Source: CAIOHW01 sp964432565 (GTDB lineage: Bacteria; Bdellovibrionota; UBA1018). Taken from it: a stretch of 64,000 nt of DNA. The stretch covers positions 124,001-188,000 of the forward strand of contig CAYSOA010000001.1 in the NCBI GenBank assembly GCA_964432565.1, read 5' to 3'. How positions within the stretch are numbered: the stretch's first letter is position 1; every line of letters starts with the position of its first letter. A program made the position numbers and the translations under genes. The notes beneath the pieces were generated by a model that was not told the origin of the DNA, ran no database searches, and saw only the letters and a list, made by a program, of their open reading frames with translations. Below, piece after piece: positions 53,645-62,109 of the stretch.

Positions 53645-54489
53645 TCATCCACTCGCGGTTGCAGGTACGGATCGATCAGCGGTGATGTTCCTCTGCTCTT
53701 ATAGATGAGTTTAACACCGAAGCCGTGTCCCTGGGGGTGCCAGTGAACGCCCCCTCCAATGGCGAACTTGCGGGTCAGAAAGATCTCCATCCCCGCATGT
53801 GTCTCCCAAGACTCACGCTGAAACGGGTGCACCTGCTGCAGTCGATTGGCCGGGTCATCATTGATCTCCAGTTCGAGCCGGGCCAGGCGGCTTCCGAGAC
53901 CCACGAAGAGATCAAAACCCGTAAAATGAAGGCCTGCCTGAAATTCGGCCAGTACTCCTCGATACTTCCACCAGCGGTCCCCCCCTGAAAGACTTGCGGT
54001 CACCCGCCCGCAGAGAAAGAAGGGCCTGAAGTCGGTAATGACGTGATCGAGAGTCACGCCTCCCCCGAAGGCTTGAAAAGCCGGGTAATCGAGTAGGTGA
54101 AATCCAAGCGTGGTGCGACGGGACAACCCCAGGCCGCCCCAGAGTCGATTGAGACGAAATCGGTTGGGGATGACGGCTCCCTCCGGCGCGATGGATTGCA
54201 GAGTGTCGGTGACACTCGGCGAGGCCGCAAACTGTGAGAACCCATACGAAGCGCTTGCGCCAAAAACGATCGGAATCGGGAACCCTTCAGGCACCTCCAC
54301 CGGCATGACTCCCAGGGGACTGGCGGGATGCAGTGAGCTGGGATCACCGGTGCGCATGAGCCAGAGCGAGAATTCGCGAATCCGAGAGTTGTACTCACCC
54401 GGCTCGATGGCGAGCGTGGGCCGCACCGATGCCAGCAGCATCAGCAGGGCAGTTGCAAAGAATACTGATGGAGCCGTGCGGCGTGCCAT
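53641..54489 (-). CDS. Exported, probable outer-membrane barrel protein paired with the repeat lipoprotein
   Basis: A 282-residue exported protein with a signal peptide ending TLAIEPG. The mature part is rich in aromatic and Gly residues with amphipathic strands (LGFHLLDYPAFQAFGGGVTL, VLAEFQAGLHFTGFDLFVGL, AIGGGVHWHPQGHGFGVKLI), consistent with a small outer-membrane barrel of 8-12 strands. No known family is recognised, and the C-terminus is a Pro-rich tail after the last strand instead of a terminal Phe. ATG 54489 is chosen for AGGAAGGA upstream. It is the first gene of the operon and overlaps the repeat lipoprotein by four bases. Confidence 0.7.
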   Translation of the reverse strand: MARRTAPSVFFATALLMLLASVRPTLAIEPGEYNSRIREFSLWLMRTGDPSSLHPASPLGVMPVEVPEGFPIPIVFGASASYGFSQFAASPSVTDTLQSIAPEGAVIPNRFRLNRLWGGLGLSRRTTLGFHLLDYPAFQAFGGGVTLDHVITDFRPFFLCGRVTASLSGGDRWWKYRGVLAEFQAGLHFTGFDLFVGLGSRLARLELEINDDPANRLQQVHPFQRESWETHAGMEIFLTRKFAIGGGVHWHPQGHGFGVKLIYKSRGTSPLIDPYLQPRVDE

Positions 54490-54589
54490 GGTCCTTCCTG
54501 TCAGTGTACCAGTTGGCGCTCCGGTCCGAAGTCGGCAAAAGCTGCCCCCATGGAGAAACCGGCCCGATTCGCGTATGCTGTTGAGCACC

Positions 54590-55822
54590 ATGACCCCACC
54601 CGTCACTTCGTTTCCGAAAGACCAGATTCGCGTTCTGTTGCTCGAGAATATCCATCAGCTCGCCCATGAGATGTTTCGTTCGGAGGGGTATCAGGTCGAG
54701 GTCCTCTCGACAGCCTTGGGTGAGGAGCAGCTCGCCGAGCGAATTCGCGATGTGCACATCCTGGGAATTCGGAGCAAGACCCAGGTCACCGAGAAGGTAC
54801 TCGCCAGTGCCAACCGACTACTGACGATCGGCGCCTTCTGCATCGGGACCAATCAGATTGATCTCAAGGGTGCCAAGTCGCGCGGGATTAGTGTTTTCAA
54901 TGCCCCCTTCGGCAACACTCGCAGCGTCGCCGAAATGGTGCTCTCCGAAGTAGTGATGCTGGCTCGTCGGCTCGGACAGCGAAGCAGCGAGATGCATCAG
55001 GGGGTCTGGAAGAAAGTCTCGGCCGACTGTCATGAGGTGCGGGGCAAGACCCTGGGGATCATCGGCTACGGAAATATCGGCACCCAGGTGGGGACGCTGG
55101 CCGAGCACTTCGGGATGAGGGTTCTGTTCTACGATATCGTATCCAAGCTCCCACTCGGCAATGCTCGCGGCTGTGCGACGCTGGCCGAGGTGCTTCGCAG
55201 CTCGGATTTCATCACCTGCCACGTTCCGGCCACGCCCGTTACGAAGTGGATGATCGGCCCGCGTGAACTCGAGACCATGAAGAAGGGTGCGCATCTGATC
55301 AATGCCAGCCGGGGGACGGTGGTGGTGATTCCTGCGCTGGTCGAGGCCTTGAAGTCAGGTCACCTTGCAGGTGCTGCCATTGATGTCTTTCCCGAGGAGC
55401 CGGAGTCCAACGGAACCGGATTTGAGACGCCCCTTCGTGGTCTCGACAATGTGATCCTGACACCGCACATCGGGGGCGCCACCGAGGAGGCCCAGGCAAA
55501 CATTGGAGAAGAGGTGCCCACTTCGCTGATTCGGTACATCAATTCGGGATCCACGCTCCGATCGGTGAACTTTCCGGAAGTGAATCTAGCTCCGTCCGCC
55601 GACAGCCATCGAATCTTGAACGTTCATCGGAACGTTCCGGGTGTTCTCTCTGAGATCAACCGAATCGTCGCAGGACTCGGCGCGAACATCCAGGCGCAGG
55701 CCCTGTCGACGGACTCTGAGATTGGATACCTCGTTCTCGATACCGATCGTGCCGTCTCGAATGAAGTGAAGCGCGCCATCGAAGAGCTTCCAACGTCGAT
55801 TCGGACGCGAATTCTATACTGA
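54590..55822 (+). CDS. serA: D-3-phosphoglycerate dehydrogenase with ACT domain
   Basis: A 410-residue SerA, the same length as the E. coli enzyme and ending alike (RTRILY). Substrate-binding and catalytic segments are LGIRSKTQVTEKVL, GTNQIDLKGAKSRG, Rossmann motif LGIIGYGNIGTQVG, INASRGTVVVIPALVEAL (Arg), and the His in LTPHIGGATEEAQ. A C-terminal ACT domain (VHRNVPGVLSEINRIVAGLG) gives feedback inhibition by serine. ATG 54590 is preferred; 54575 would add five residues. It catalyses the first step of serine synthesis and is known in other bacteria to also reduce 2-oxoglutarate. Convergent with the FAD dehydrogenase gene. Confidence 0.96.
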   Translation: MTPPVTSFPKDQIRVLLLENIHQLAHEMFRSEGYQVEVLSTALGEEQLAERIRDVHILGIRSKTQVTEKVLASANRLLTIGAFCIGTNQIDLKGAKSRGISVFNAPFGNTRSVAEMVLSEVVMLARRLGQRSSEMHQGVWKKVSADCHEVRGKTLGIIGYGNIGTQVGTLAEHFGMRVLFYDIVSKLPLGNARGCATLAEVLRSSDFITCHVPATPVTKWMIGPRELETMKKGAHLINASRGTVVVIPALVEALKSGHLAGAAIDVFPEEPESNGTGFETPLRGLDNVILTPHIGGATEEAQANIGEEVPTSLIRYINSGSTLRSVNFPEVNLAPSADSHRILNVHRNVPGVLSEINRIVAGLGANIQAQALSTDSEIGYLVLDTDRAVSNEVKRAIEELPTSIRTRILY

Positions 55823-55870
55823 CTGCAGCGATTCCAGTCTGACCACGTGCCGACGAGGTGGCCGACGGCG

Positions 55871-57295
55871 CTAGTCGAGAATCTTCCCTGGGTTCATCAG
55901 TCCTCGCGGGTCCAGTTGGGCCTTGAACGACCGCAGGATCTCCAGCTCTTCGCGTGATTTCGAGTATCTCAGTGCCTCCTTTTTCAGGAGTCCGATGCCG
56001 TGTTCGGCTGAGACGCTGCCGCCATGCGATTGAACCAGTTCGAACAGGCCGATGTCCGCCTGCTTGCATTGAGTCGTGAAGTCCTCCTTCGACAGACCCT
56101 CAGGCTTGAGCGTGTTCACGTGCAGGTTGCCGTCACCAATGTGGCCGAAAAGGTAGATTTCAAAATCCGAGTGGCGTGCTTCGAACAGTGCATACATCTC
56201 GCCGATGAATCGTTCGAGCGTGGCAATCGGAAGGGCGATGTCGTTTTTATGGACAAACGTGCCCGCCATGATGCTCTCGGCAATTCCCTCTCGAATCATC
56301 CATAGGTCCCGCGCTTCGCGAGGGCTTTGGGCCAGAGTGCCATCGAGTGCGAGCCCCTTTTCAAAAAGCCCCGCAAGCCAGGTGTCCATCACTTCGCGAG
56401 CGTCGGTCGAGCGCGGGCGTTCGGCCTCAAGCAGCACATAGGCTCCCGACTGGGTTCCGAAGGGGGGGCGAAGCTTCAGGTGTGCCACCACTTTTTCGAG
56501 ACAGTTGTGCGTCAGCGTCTCGAACGCCATCAAGGTGAAGGGGGCGCGGCGCGCTTCGAGAAAGAGCTGGAACACCGCCGCCATGTCCTTCACGGCGAAG
56601 AAAAATACGTCGAGGTCTCCGGGAAGCCGCGTGAGCTTGAGCGTCGCTTCAGTGATCACGCCCAGGGTTCCTTCGGTTCCGATGAAGAGGTGCCTAAGGT
56701 CGAGTCCCGTGTTGTTTTTTTCGAGCGCCCCATTCAGCTCCAGCACGCGTCCATCCATGAGCACCACTTGAAGGCCAAGCACCCAGTTTCGGGTCATTCC
56801 GTAGTGAATGACCTTCACCCCGCCCGCGTTGGTAGCGATATTGCCACCGACATGGCTCGACCCCTTTGAGGCAAAGTCGACAGGCCAGGTCAGTCCGTGG
56901 GGTGCGCAGTGCTGGTGCACGGCTTCGGTGATCGCGCCTGCCTGCACTCGAACAGTTTGCGACAGCACGTCCACCGGCCCCATCCGGTTCATGCGCTCGA
57001 GGCTCAGAACGACTTCGCCGTTTGCGGCCACGGCGCCGCCCGAGAGCCCGGTGCGTCCGCCCGAGGGCACGACGGCCACTCGGTGGTCCGAGCAGAGCTT
57101 CAATAGGCGGCTGACTTCTTCGGTCGTTCGCGGAAAGGCGACTGCCGAGGGTCTTGCTGGATAGAGCTTGGTCCAGTCCTTTCCGTGAGACTCGAGCACC
57201 TCGGGATCGCGGCTCAGGAAGTCCGAAGGGAAATCGGTCGAAATAGTGAGGAGAAAATCTTCCGAAAGTGGTTCTGCATCAGTCGAGGAGGCCAT
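55871..57295 (-). CDS. FAD-linked D-2-hydroxyacid dehydrogenase (D-2-hydroxyglutarate dehydrogenase-type)
   Basis: A 474-residue flavoprotein of the GlcD/D-LDH/D2HGDH family: FAD-binding domain with VVPSGGRTGLSGGAVAANGE and HVGGNIATNAGGVKVIHYG, IGTEGTLGVITEATLKL, and the C-terminal cap with GDGNLHVN and SAEHGIGLLKKEAL. Candidate substrates are glycolate, D-lactate and D-2-hydroxyglutarate. Being next to serA favours D-2-hydroxyglutarate, because in Pseudomonas D2HG dehydrogenase recycles the D2HG formed by SerA; this is inference from context. It has no Fe-S partner subunit gene beside it, which also speaks against glycolate oxidase. Confidence 0.9.
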   Translation of the reverse strand: MASSTDAEPLSEDFLLTISTDFPSDFLSRDPEVLESHGKDWTKLYPARPSAVAFPRTTEEVSRLLKLCSDHRVAVVPSGGRTGLSGGAVAANGEVVLSLERMNRMGPVDVLSQTVRVQAGAITEAVHQHCAPHGLTWPVDFASKGSSHVGGNIATNAGGVKVIHYGMTRNWVLGLQVVLMDGRVLELNGALEKNNTGLDLRHLFIGTEGTLGVITEATLKLTRLPGDLDVFFFAVKDMAAVFQLFLEARRAPFTLMAFETLTHNCLEKVVAHLKLRPPFGTQSGAYVLLEAERPRSTDAREVMDTWLAGLFEKGLALDGTLAQSPREARDLWMIREGIAESIMAGTFVHKNDIALPIATLERFIGEMYALFEARHSDFEIYLFGHIGDGNLHVNTLKPEGLSKEDFTTQCKQADIGLFELVQSHGGSVSAEHGIGLLKKEALRYSKSREELEILRSFKAQLDPRGLMNPGKILD

Positions 57296-57340
57296 GAGGT
57301 CAGTCTAGCGTCCGGACGCCCTGCTTGGCTAGCGGGCGAC

Positions 57341-58732
57341 TCAACGGCTGGTCGGGGTGGTGGCGGGCACTGCGTCGTTTCGCAAAGTCGCGCTCAGAAA
57401 CCCGGCACGAAACAATCGGCTCGACTGAAGCCGCAGGGCGTCGTCACCGGGAGCCTGCCACGCATCCCACTCGCTGGTACCGGAGGACGGAGAATCGGTA
57501 TCGAGAAAGACAACAGCCTCGTCGATCGCACACCCCTCGGACAGCGGCAGTGCGGCCTCAGTTCCACGGCCCCAAGAATTTCGAAAGACGAAGTGCGGGA
57601 CTCCTTGAATGTCCTCAACACCCTGCAGTGTCATCGCATGACCCGATCCCACGACATCACCGGCCGCTCCGGTGGGAGCATAGGGCTTCCACGGGGTGCG
57701 GAGATCCCGGTCGCGCAGCAGGAATTTTTTCATGCTGTAGGTGCCCATCGCAGCAGGAATTCCAGCACAAATGGCTCGGGTCAGCAGACGAGTCCGGCGC
57801 TCGCCCTCGGCCGCGTCGCACGATCGTTCTTTTCCGTTCAGTCCGGTAAAGAGGACCAGAGGTCGAATTCCCGAAGTATCGACTCCGCCGTGCTTGAGGA
57901 TCAGTCTCTGTTCAAAATCCTTGGACGACTCGGTGATCCTGCAAGACAGAGCCTGATCACCCGAAACCCCCGCCCTGAGTTTTACGGAGATCGCATCCAG
58001 CTGCCCGAGAAGTTTGCGTATGGACTGGTTCAAGTCCTCAAGCTGGCGATTCAGCTCACGAACTCGGGAGAGCAGAGTTTGACGACCGGAGGTGTCGTCC
58101 GGTGCGAGGTTGTCCAGCTTGATGAAAAGCCTGCCCTGCTCATCCATCGCTTCATTGAACCGACGGCGTCGATCCGAGATCGAGGTTTTGATTGAGCTTT
58201 CTTCAAGGTGAAGCGGCTCTCGCTCGTAATACTGACAGGACGCCTCTGCGACCAGCCCCTTCGAGAATTCGCGGTACTCGAGCAGGGCTTCGAGCGAATA
58301 GCGAGGAACGATCTTCGACGAAGGGGTCGAGGGGCCAGAGCGAAGTCCGCCCTGGACCGTCAAGACCAGACCCCCGTCGTAGAAACTCTGGGGAATGGGG
58401 CCGATGGTGCCAGTTTCAGTGTCGTGCGTTGAGGCCTTCAGAATTCTTTGCAGATTGAAGTTCGAGTCGTGAGACTGGCGAAAGGCCAAGGCCGTCGGAA
58501 GAATCTGCACGGCCTTGCCGTGCTTGCGAGCATGGGCGGCCTCCAGTGACGCCGTGGCGGCGTAGGCGTAGCAGGTGCCATCGAGCTGGAAAAGCCCGGG
58601 CATGAACTGGCTCGCGGCAGAGAGGCTCTTGAAGCTGCGACCATAGCACTGAAGCGACGAGGCCTCGCCCGCGGATACGGGGTGGCCTAGAACCAGCGCG
58701 AGGGCCATCAGACCGAGTGGGTGCAGCTTCAT
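57341..58732 (-). CDS. Exported papain-like (C1-type) cysteine protease
   Basis: A 463-residue protein with a signal peptide (ending GHPVSAG) and the papain triad in order: Cys54 in QLDGTCYAYAATASLEA, His365 in GSGHAMTLQGVEDI and Asn385 in FRNSWGRGTE. The Cys-His distance is about 310 residues against 130-150 in papain, because a helical, partly coiled-coil segment of about 200 residues (RLFIKLDNLAPDDTSGRQTL, VRELNRQLEDLNQSIRKLLG) is inserted. Trp after Cys is Tyr here. No propeptide of the papain type is seen. ATG 58732 is preferred to a TTG at 58750. It is divergent from kdsA, and the target is unknown. Confidence 0.8.
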   Translation of the reverse strand: MKLHPLGLMALALVLGHPVSAGEASSLQCYGRSFKSLSAASQFMPGLFQLDGTCYAYAATASLEAAHARKHGKAVQILPTALAFRQSHDSNFNLQRILKASTHDTETGTIGPIPQSFYDGGLVLTVQGGLRSGPSTPSSKIVPRYSLEALLEYREFSKGLVAEASCQYYEREPLHLEESSIKTSISDRRRRFNEAMDEQGRLFIKLDNLAPDDTSGRQTLLSRVRELNRQLEDLNQSIRKLLGQLDAISVKLRAGVSGDQALSCRITESSKDFEQRLILKHGGVDTSGIRPLVLFTGLNGKERSCDAAEGERRTRLLTRAICAGIPAAMGTYSMKKFLLRDRDLRTPWKPYAPTGAAGDVVGSGHAMTLQGVEDIQGVPHFVFRNSWGRGTEAALPLSEGCAIDEAVVFLDTDSPSSGTSEWDAWQAPGDDALRLQSSRLFRAGFLSATLRNDAVPATTPTSR

Positions 58733-58881
58733 CGGCGCCCCGAGGTGCAAGAGCAGTGCGCGCGGCCGGGGCGCGCCTCCAGCGGGGCTTTGCGGTTTTT
58801 TTCTGTCGAAGGTTTGGTCAACTGATCACGATCGTCGACTCGGCAATTGACTGGACCGCGAATCCGCGAAAAAGTGCCTCC

Positions 58882-59742
58882 ATGTCGATGAATTCTCCCA
58901 TGACCCTCATTGCCGGTCCCTGCGTGATTGAGAGCGAAGCCCTCTGCCTCGAAATCGCCGATGAGCTGCAGCGCCAGCTGGCCGACCTTCCGGTAACGCT
59001 CTTTTTCAAGGCGTCTTTCGACAAGGCCAACCGCAGTTCGATCGATGGATTTCGCGGACCCGGTCTCAAGGATGGGCTCAGGATCCTTTCGCGAGTGCGT
59101 GAGAAGACCGGACTTCCGGTCCTGACTGACCTCCATACGCCCGAGCAGGCCGAGGCCGTTGCCGAGGTGATTGATTTCCTCCAGATTCCCGCCTTTTTGT
59201 GTCGACAGACCGATCTGGTTGTTGCGGCAGCCGAAGCGGCTCTTCGTCACGGACGTCGCCTCAACATCAAGAAGGGGCAGTTTCTGGCTCCCTGGGATGC
59301 GAAGAACATTGTCGAAAAGGTTCGGGCCGTTGAGGCGCGCGAGGGAAGAACCTTTGCGAAGGATGGCTTCTTTCTCACTGAGCGAGGAGTCACGCACGGC
59401 TACAATACGCTCGTTGTTGACATGGTTTCCTTTCAGACGATTCAGGGATTCGGAGTTCCGGTGATCTACGACGCCACCCATTCGATTCAGATGCCCGGGG
59501 CAGGGGCGGGCGGGAAAAGCACGGGAGGCAAGCGAGAATACCTTGAGGTGCTCGCCCGCGCTGCGATGGCAGCCGGGGCTGACGGGCTCTTCATGGAGTG
59601 CCATCCGCGCCCGAGCGAAGCCAAGAGCGACGGACCCAATGCCTTTTACCTCGAGCATGTCGGCACCTTCATTCGCCAGCTGCTCGCCATTCGTGAGCTG
59701 GTGGCTTCGCAGCCCAAGCTCCTTCCCGAAGCGAGGAAATGA
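58882..59742 (+). CDS. kdsA: KDO-8-phosphate synthase, metal-dependent class
   Basis: A 286-residue enzyme condensing phosphoenolpyruvate with arabinose 5-phosphate to KDO-8-phosphate. Motifs include LIAGPCVIESE, FFKASFDKANRSSIDGFRGP, IPAFLCRQTDLVVAAAE, LNIKKGQFLAPWDAKN and VIYDATHSIQMPG. Cys14 in AGPC is the metal-ligand residue of the Aquifex-type metal-dependent class; the E. coli metal-independent enzyme has Asn there. Starts at 58888 or 58900 are also possible and would look more like Aquifex KdsA. Overlaps kdsC by four bases. Confidence 0.96.
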   Translation: MSMNSPMTLIAGPCVIESEALCLEIADELQRQLADLPVTLFFKASFDKANRSSIDGFRGPGLKDGLRILSRVREKTGLPVLTDLHTPEQAEAVAEVIDFLQIPAFLCRQTDLVVAAAEAALRHGRRLNIKKGQFLAPWDAKNIVEKVRAVEAREGRTFAKDGFFLTERGVTHGYNTLVVDMVSFQTIQGFGVPVIYDATHSIQMPGAGAGGKSTGGKREYLEVLARAAMAAGADGLFMECHPRPSEAKSDGPNAFYLEHVGTFIRQLLAIRELVASQPKLLPEARK

Positions 59743-60299
59743 CCATGATGCAGCCCCACTCGATCCATGCAGCCGGTAAGCTCCTCGAAACCCCCGACCT
59801 TCAGACCCGACTGAAACTGCTCAAGTTGCTGATCCTTGATGTGGACGGGGTCATGACCGACGGGCGCGTGTTCTGGCTTGAGGGGCATGGGTGGACTCGA
59901 AACTTTCATGTCCAGGATGGCTACGGATTGAAGCTGTTGATGAAGCACGGGGTTCAGGTTGCCGTCATCAGTGGTGGCGAGAGCGAGGACGTTCGAACCC
60001 GCATGCGTTTTTTGAATGTTGAGCACGTTTTTCTAGGGGACGAAGACAAGGTGAAGGCGCTCGACAAGATCGTGGCCGCAACCGGTCTGACTACCGAGCA
60101 GATGGGGTTCATGGGCGATGATCTTTTCGACATTCCCGTGCTCGAGCGGGTCGGGTTCAGTGCGACGGTTCCCCATGCCGTCGATGCCGTAAAGGCCCGC
60201 GTTCACTATGTGACCGAGCGACAGGGTGGGTGGGGAGCTGTTCGAGAAATCGCCGACGCCATCCGCAAGGCGCAGGGACTCGGACCCTACATCGAGTAG
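59739..60299 (+). CDS. kdsC: KDO-8-phosphate phosphatase
   Basis: A 186-residue HAD-family phosphatase of the C0 (tetrameric) type: nucleophile in LILDVDGVMTDGR, second motif VAVISGGESEDVR, and Mg ligands in FMGDDLFDIPVLER. The C-terminus GGWGAVREIADAIRKAQG matches KdsC, whose tail reaches the active site of the next subunit. It releases free KDO for activation by KdsB. Co-transcribed with kdsA via an ATGA overlap. Confidence 0.95.
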   Translation: MTMMQPHSIHAAGKLLETPDLQTRLKLLKLLILDVDGVMTDGRVFWLEGHGWTRNFHVQDGYGLKLLMKHGVQVAVISGGESEDVRTRMRFLNVEHVFLGDEDKVKALDKIVAATGLTTEQMGFMGDDLFDIPVLERVGFSATVPHAVDAVKARVHYVTERQGGWGAVREIADAIRKAQGLGPYIE

Positions 60300-60302
60300 A
60301 GT

Positions 60303-61442
60303 TTAATGCCCGACGCCCGCGAGGGCGTAGATGACCTCGAAGGCGATCAGCACGATGATGATGATTTCGAGCAGCATGCTGCGCTGGGTGTTGACTTCGC
60401 CCTGAAGCAGCTCGGACACCTGCGCCAGAATGTTCATTTTTCGGCTGATGCTGTTCTGCCAGTCGCTGACGCGAAAGCGTCCGAGCGCTCCGCGAAACAC
60501 TCGAGCGAGATAAAAGTCACCGACCACCTTCAGAGAGTTTTCGACTCGTCCGAGAAATTCGGAAAATTCGATGAAGCGGGTGCTCGCCTCATGGGACAGT
60601 TTCCAGAACGGAATTCGTCCTCGGCGTCTGCGCCGGGCCTCGATCGAGTCGTACAGCAGGTTGAGTCGACGGTCGATCAGGTCGTCGTAATAGCGCATCT
60701 CCAAGAGGTGGGTGACGGCGAACTCGAGGACATCGGGAATATCTCGAATTCCGCTCGGCTCCCAGACCAGCGCACTGTTCCAGTCGATCACGACGAGGTC
60801 GTTTTCACGGTAGGAGAATCGTGACTCCATGCTGACGTCTCGAGTCGACCCAGCGAGGTTTCGGTCCGTCTCTCCCAAAATCAAGGCGGGAATATCAGCC
60901 TTCTGCGCCAGTTCGCCTGCGTTGCGAACTCCATCGATCTGTTCGAGAAAATAGATCGTGTAGTCTTCAAGGCCCTCCCATTCGCTGGGCTCCTGAAGGG
61001 TGCCCTGAAGGCGCTGCGTGAGATCGGCTGCCCGCTTTCTGGCGAGCGCGTCGATTTCGCCCGTGCTTTCGAGTGCGGCCGACTTCCTCAATAGCTGGTC
61101 CCAGTCGGTGCCCTCCGGAATCGTCAGTTGAAAGAGAATCGACATGACGCCGTAGTCCCAGATTCGGGCAGTTGTCTCGGCGGCATACTCACGGTTCATG
61201 ATCGTGATCGGAGTCTCCCCCAGAGCGATAGTGATCGGCGCGTTTCGAATCACAATGGCTTGTCCGGTGGGGCGGGCCAGTTTGAGTCGGCCCTTGGGGC
61301 CGGTCGACTGGGTTAGAACCTCCTCCACTCGGGCCAGATCGACTTCCTCGGAGATGTCGAAGCATCGATACAGGAGGATGGCGCCCTTTCGAATGCGGAT
61401 CGGAGTGGGGTCGGATGGGCCGGTCGGAGTTTCGGGATTCAC
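60303..61442 (-). CDS. RMD1/DUF155-family membrane-anchored protein
   Basis: A 379-residue protein of the DUF155 (RMD1/Sif3) family known from yeast mitochondria and scattered bacteria. Family features are the DYGVMSILFQL strand, LEFAVTHLLEMRYYDDLIDR, a helical segment (FLGRVENSLKVVGDFYLARV) and a C-terminal tail anchor (LLEIIIIVLIAFEVIYALAG). Its biochemical role is not established; yeast RMD1 homologues are tied to meiosis and mitochondrial translation. The stop lies three bases from the kdsC stop, convergent. Confidence 0.82.
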   Translation of the reverse strand: MNPETPTGPSDPTPIRIRKGAILLYRCFDISEEVDLARVEEVLTQSTGPKGRLKLARPTGQAIVIRNAPITIALGETPITIMNREYAAETTARIWDYGVMSILFQLTIPEGTDWDQLLRKSAALESTGEIDALARKRAADLTQRLQGTLQEPSEWEGLEDYTIYFLEQIDGVRNAGELAQKADIPALILGETDRNLAGSTRDVSMESRFSYRENDLVVIDWNSALVWEPSGIRDIPDVLEFAVTHLLEMRYYDDLIDRRLNLLYDSIEARRRRRGRIPFWKLSHEASTRFIEFSEFLGRVENSLKVVGDFYLARVFRGALGRFRVSDWQNSISRKMNILAQVSELLQGEVNTQRSMLLEIIIIVLIAFEVIYALAGVGH

Positions 61443-61540
61443 GGCCGCGACGATACTGGCATCCGGCTGACAATGCTAGAGTCGATTCGTTTTGTATTCG
61501 GCCTCAGAAGGCCTTGAAAATCATCGTTTTTTACAAAGTC

Positions 61541-61571
61541 TTGAACTCGGATTAAAAATATCCGATATAAT
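61541..61571 (+). promoter_or_regulatory. Promoter of the isc operon
   Basis: A perfect -10 TATAAT (61566-61571) is preceded by TTGAAC (61541-61546) 19 bases upstream. The region is AT-rich in an otherwise GC-rich window, and lies about 60-90 bases before the iscR-like gene. Confidence 0.7.
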
Positions 61572-61587
61572 GATATTGAACTCGGAT
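61541..61587 (+). promoter_or_regulatory. Candidate Rrf2-type operator with repeated TTGAACTCGGAT
   Basis: TTGAACTCGGAT occurs twice (61541-61552 and 61576-61587), 35 bases apart. The inverted element ATATCCGATAT (61558-61568) lies between and overlaps the -10 box, pairing in sequence with the CGGAT of the direct repeats. Such inverted repeats over a promoter fit binding of the iscR-like regulator encoded just downstream. Confidence 0.55.
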
Positions 61588-61629
61588 GGTGAAAATCGTA
61601 TTTACCGGCACCATTCGCGGTAACAAGCC

Positions 61630-62109
61630 ATGTTGAAACTGAATCGAACGACCGAATACGCACTTATTGCGCTGCGCTATCTCAGCCAGAAGCCAAATCG
61701 GGCGGCCGCCTCGGCACGCGAGATGGCCGATGCCCATGGCTTGCCCTTTGATATTCTGGCCAAGACGCTGCAACGCTTGAAGGACTCCGGACTTCTGGTT
61801 TCCGCTCAGGGTGCGAGGGGCGGATATCGACTGCATCGTCCGCTCTCTCAGGTCCATTTGGGAGAATTTTTGGAGCTCATGGAGGGTCCGGGTGGCGTGG
61901 TCGCTTGCGCGGATCAGTCTGAGTCTCCGAACTCCTGTGAGTTTCGGCATTCCTGCCAGATTCAGGGCATGATGAAAAATCTGAACTCTCGGTTGCAGGA
62001 GTTCCTGGCCGGGATTCCGCTCTCCGAATTGACCGTTTCAGCCTCGGCACAGAGTGCCCCTCAGTCTTATCAACTTGAAACCTTTCTTCCCCCACAGGTG
62101 AGACCATGA
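61630..62109 (+). CDS. iscR: Rrf2-family Fe-S-responsive repressor, IscR-like
   Basis: A 159-residue winged-helix regulator: TEYALIALRYLSQ, wHTH DILAKTLQRLKDSGLLVSAQ and wing GARGGYRL. Three cysteines plus a His are arranged as Cys93-x9-Cys103-x5-Cys109 with His107, close to the IscR ligand set (Cys92, Cys98, Cys104, His107), so it probably binds a [2Fe-2S] cluster. The first spacing is longer than in IscR. It overlaps iscS by four bases and sits first in the operon, so autoregulation through the upstream repeats is expected. Confidence 0.88.
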   Translation: MLKLNRTTEYALIALRYLSQKPNRAAASAREMADAHGLPFDILAKTLQRLKDSGLLVSAQGARGGYRLHRPLSQVHLGEFLELMEGPGGVVACADQSESPNSCEFRHSCQIQGMMKNLNSRLQEFLAGIPLSELTVSASAQSAPQSYQLETFLPPQVRP

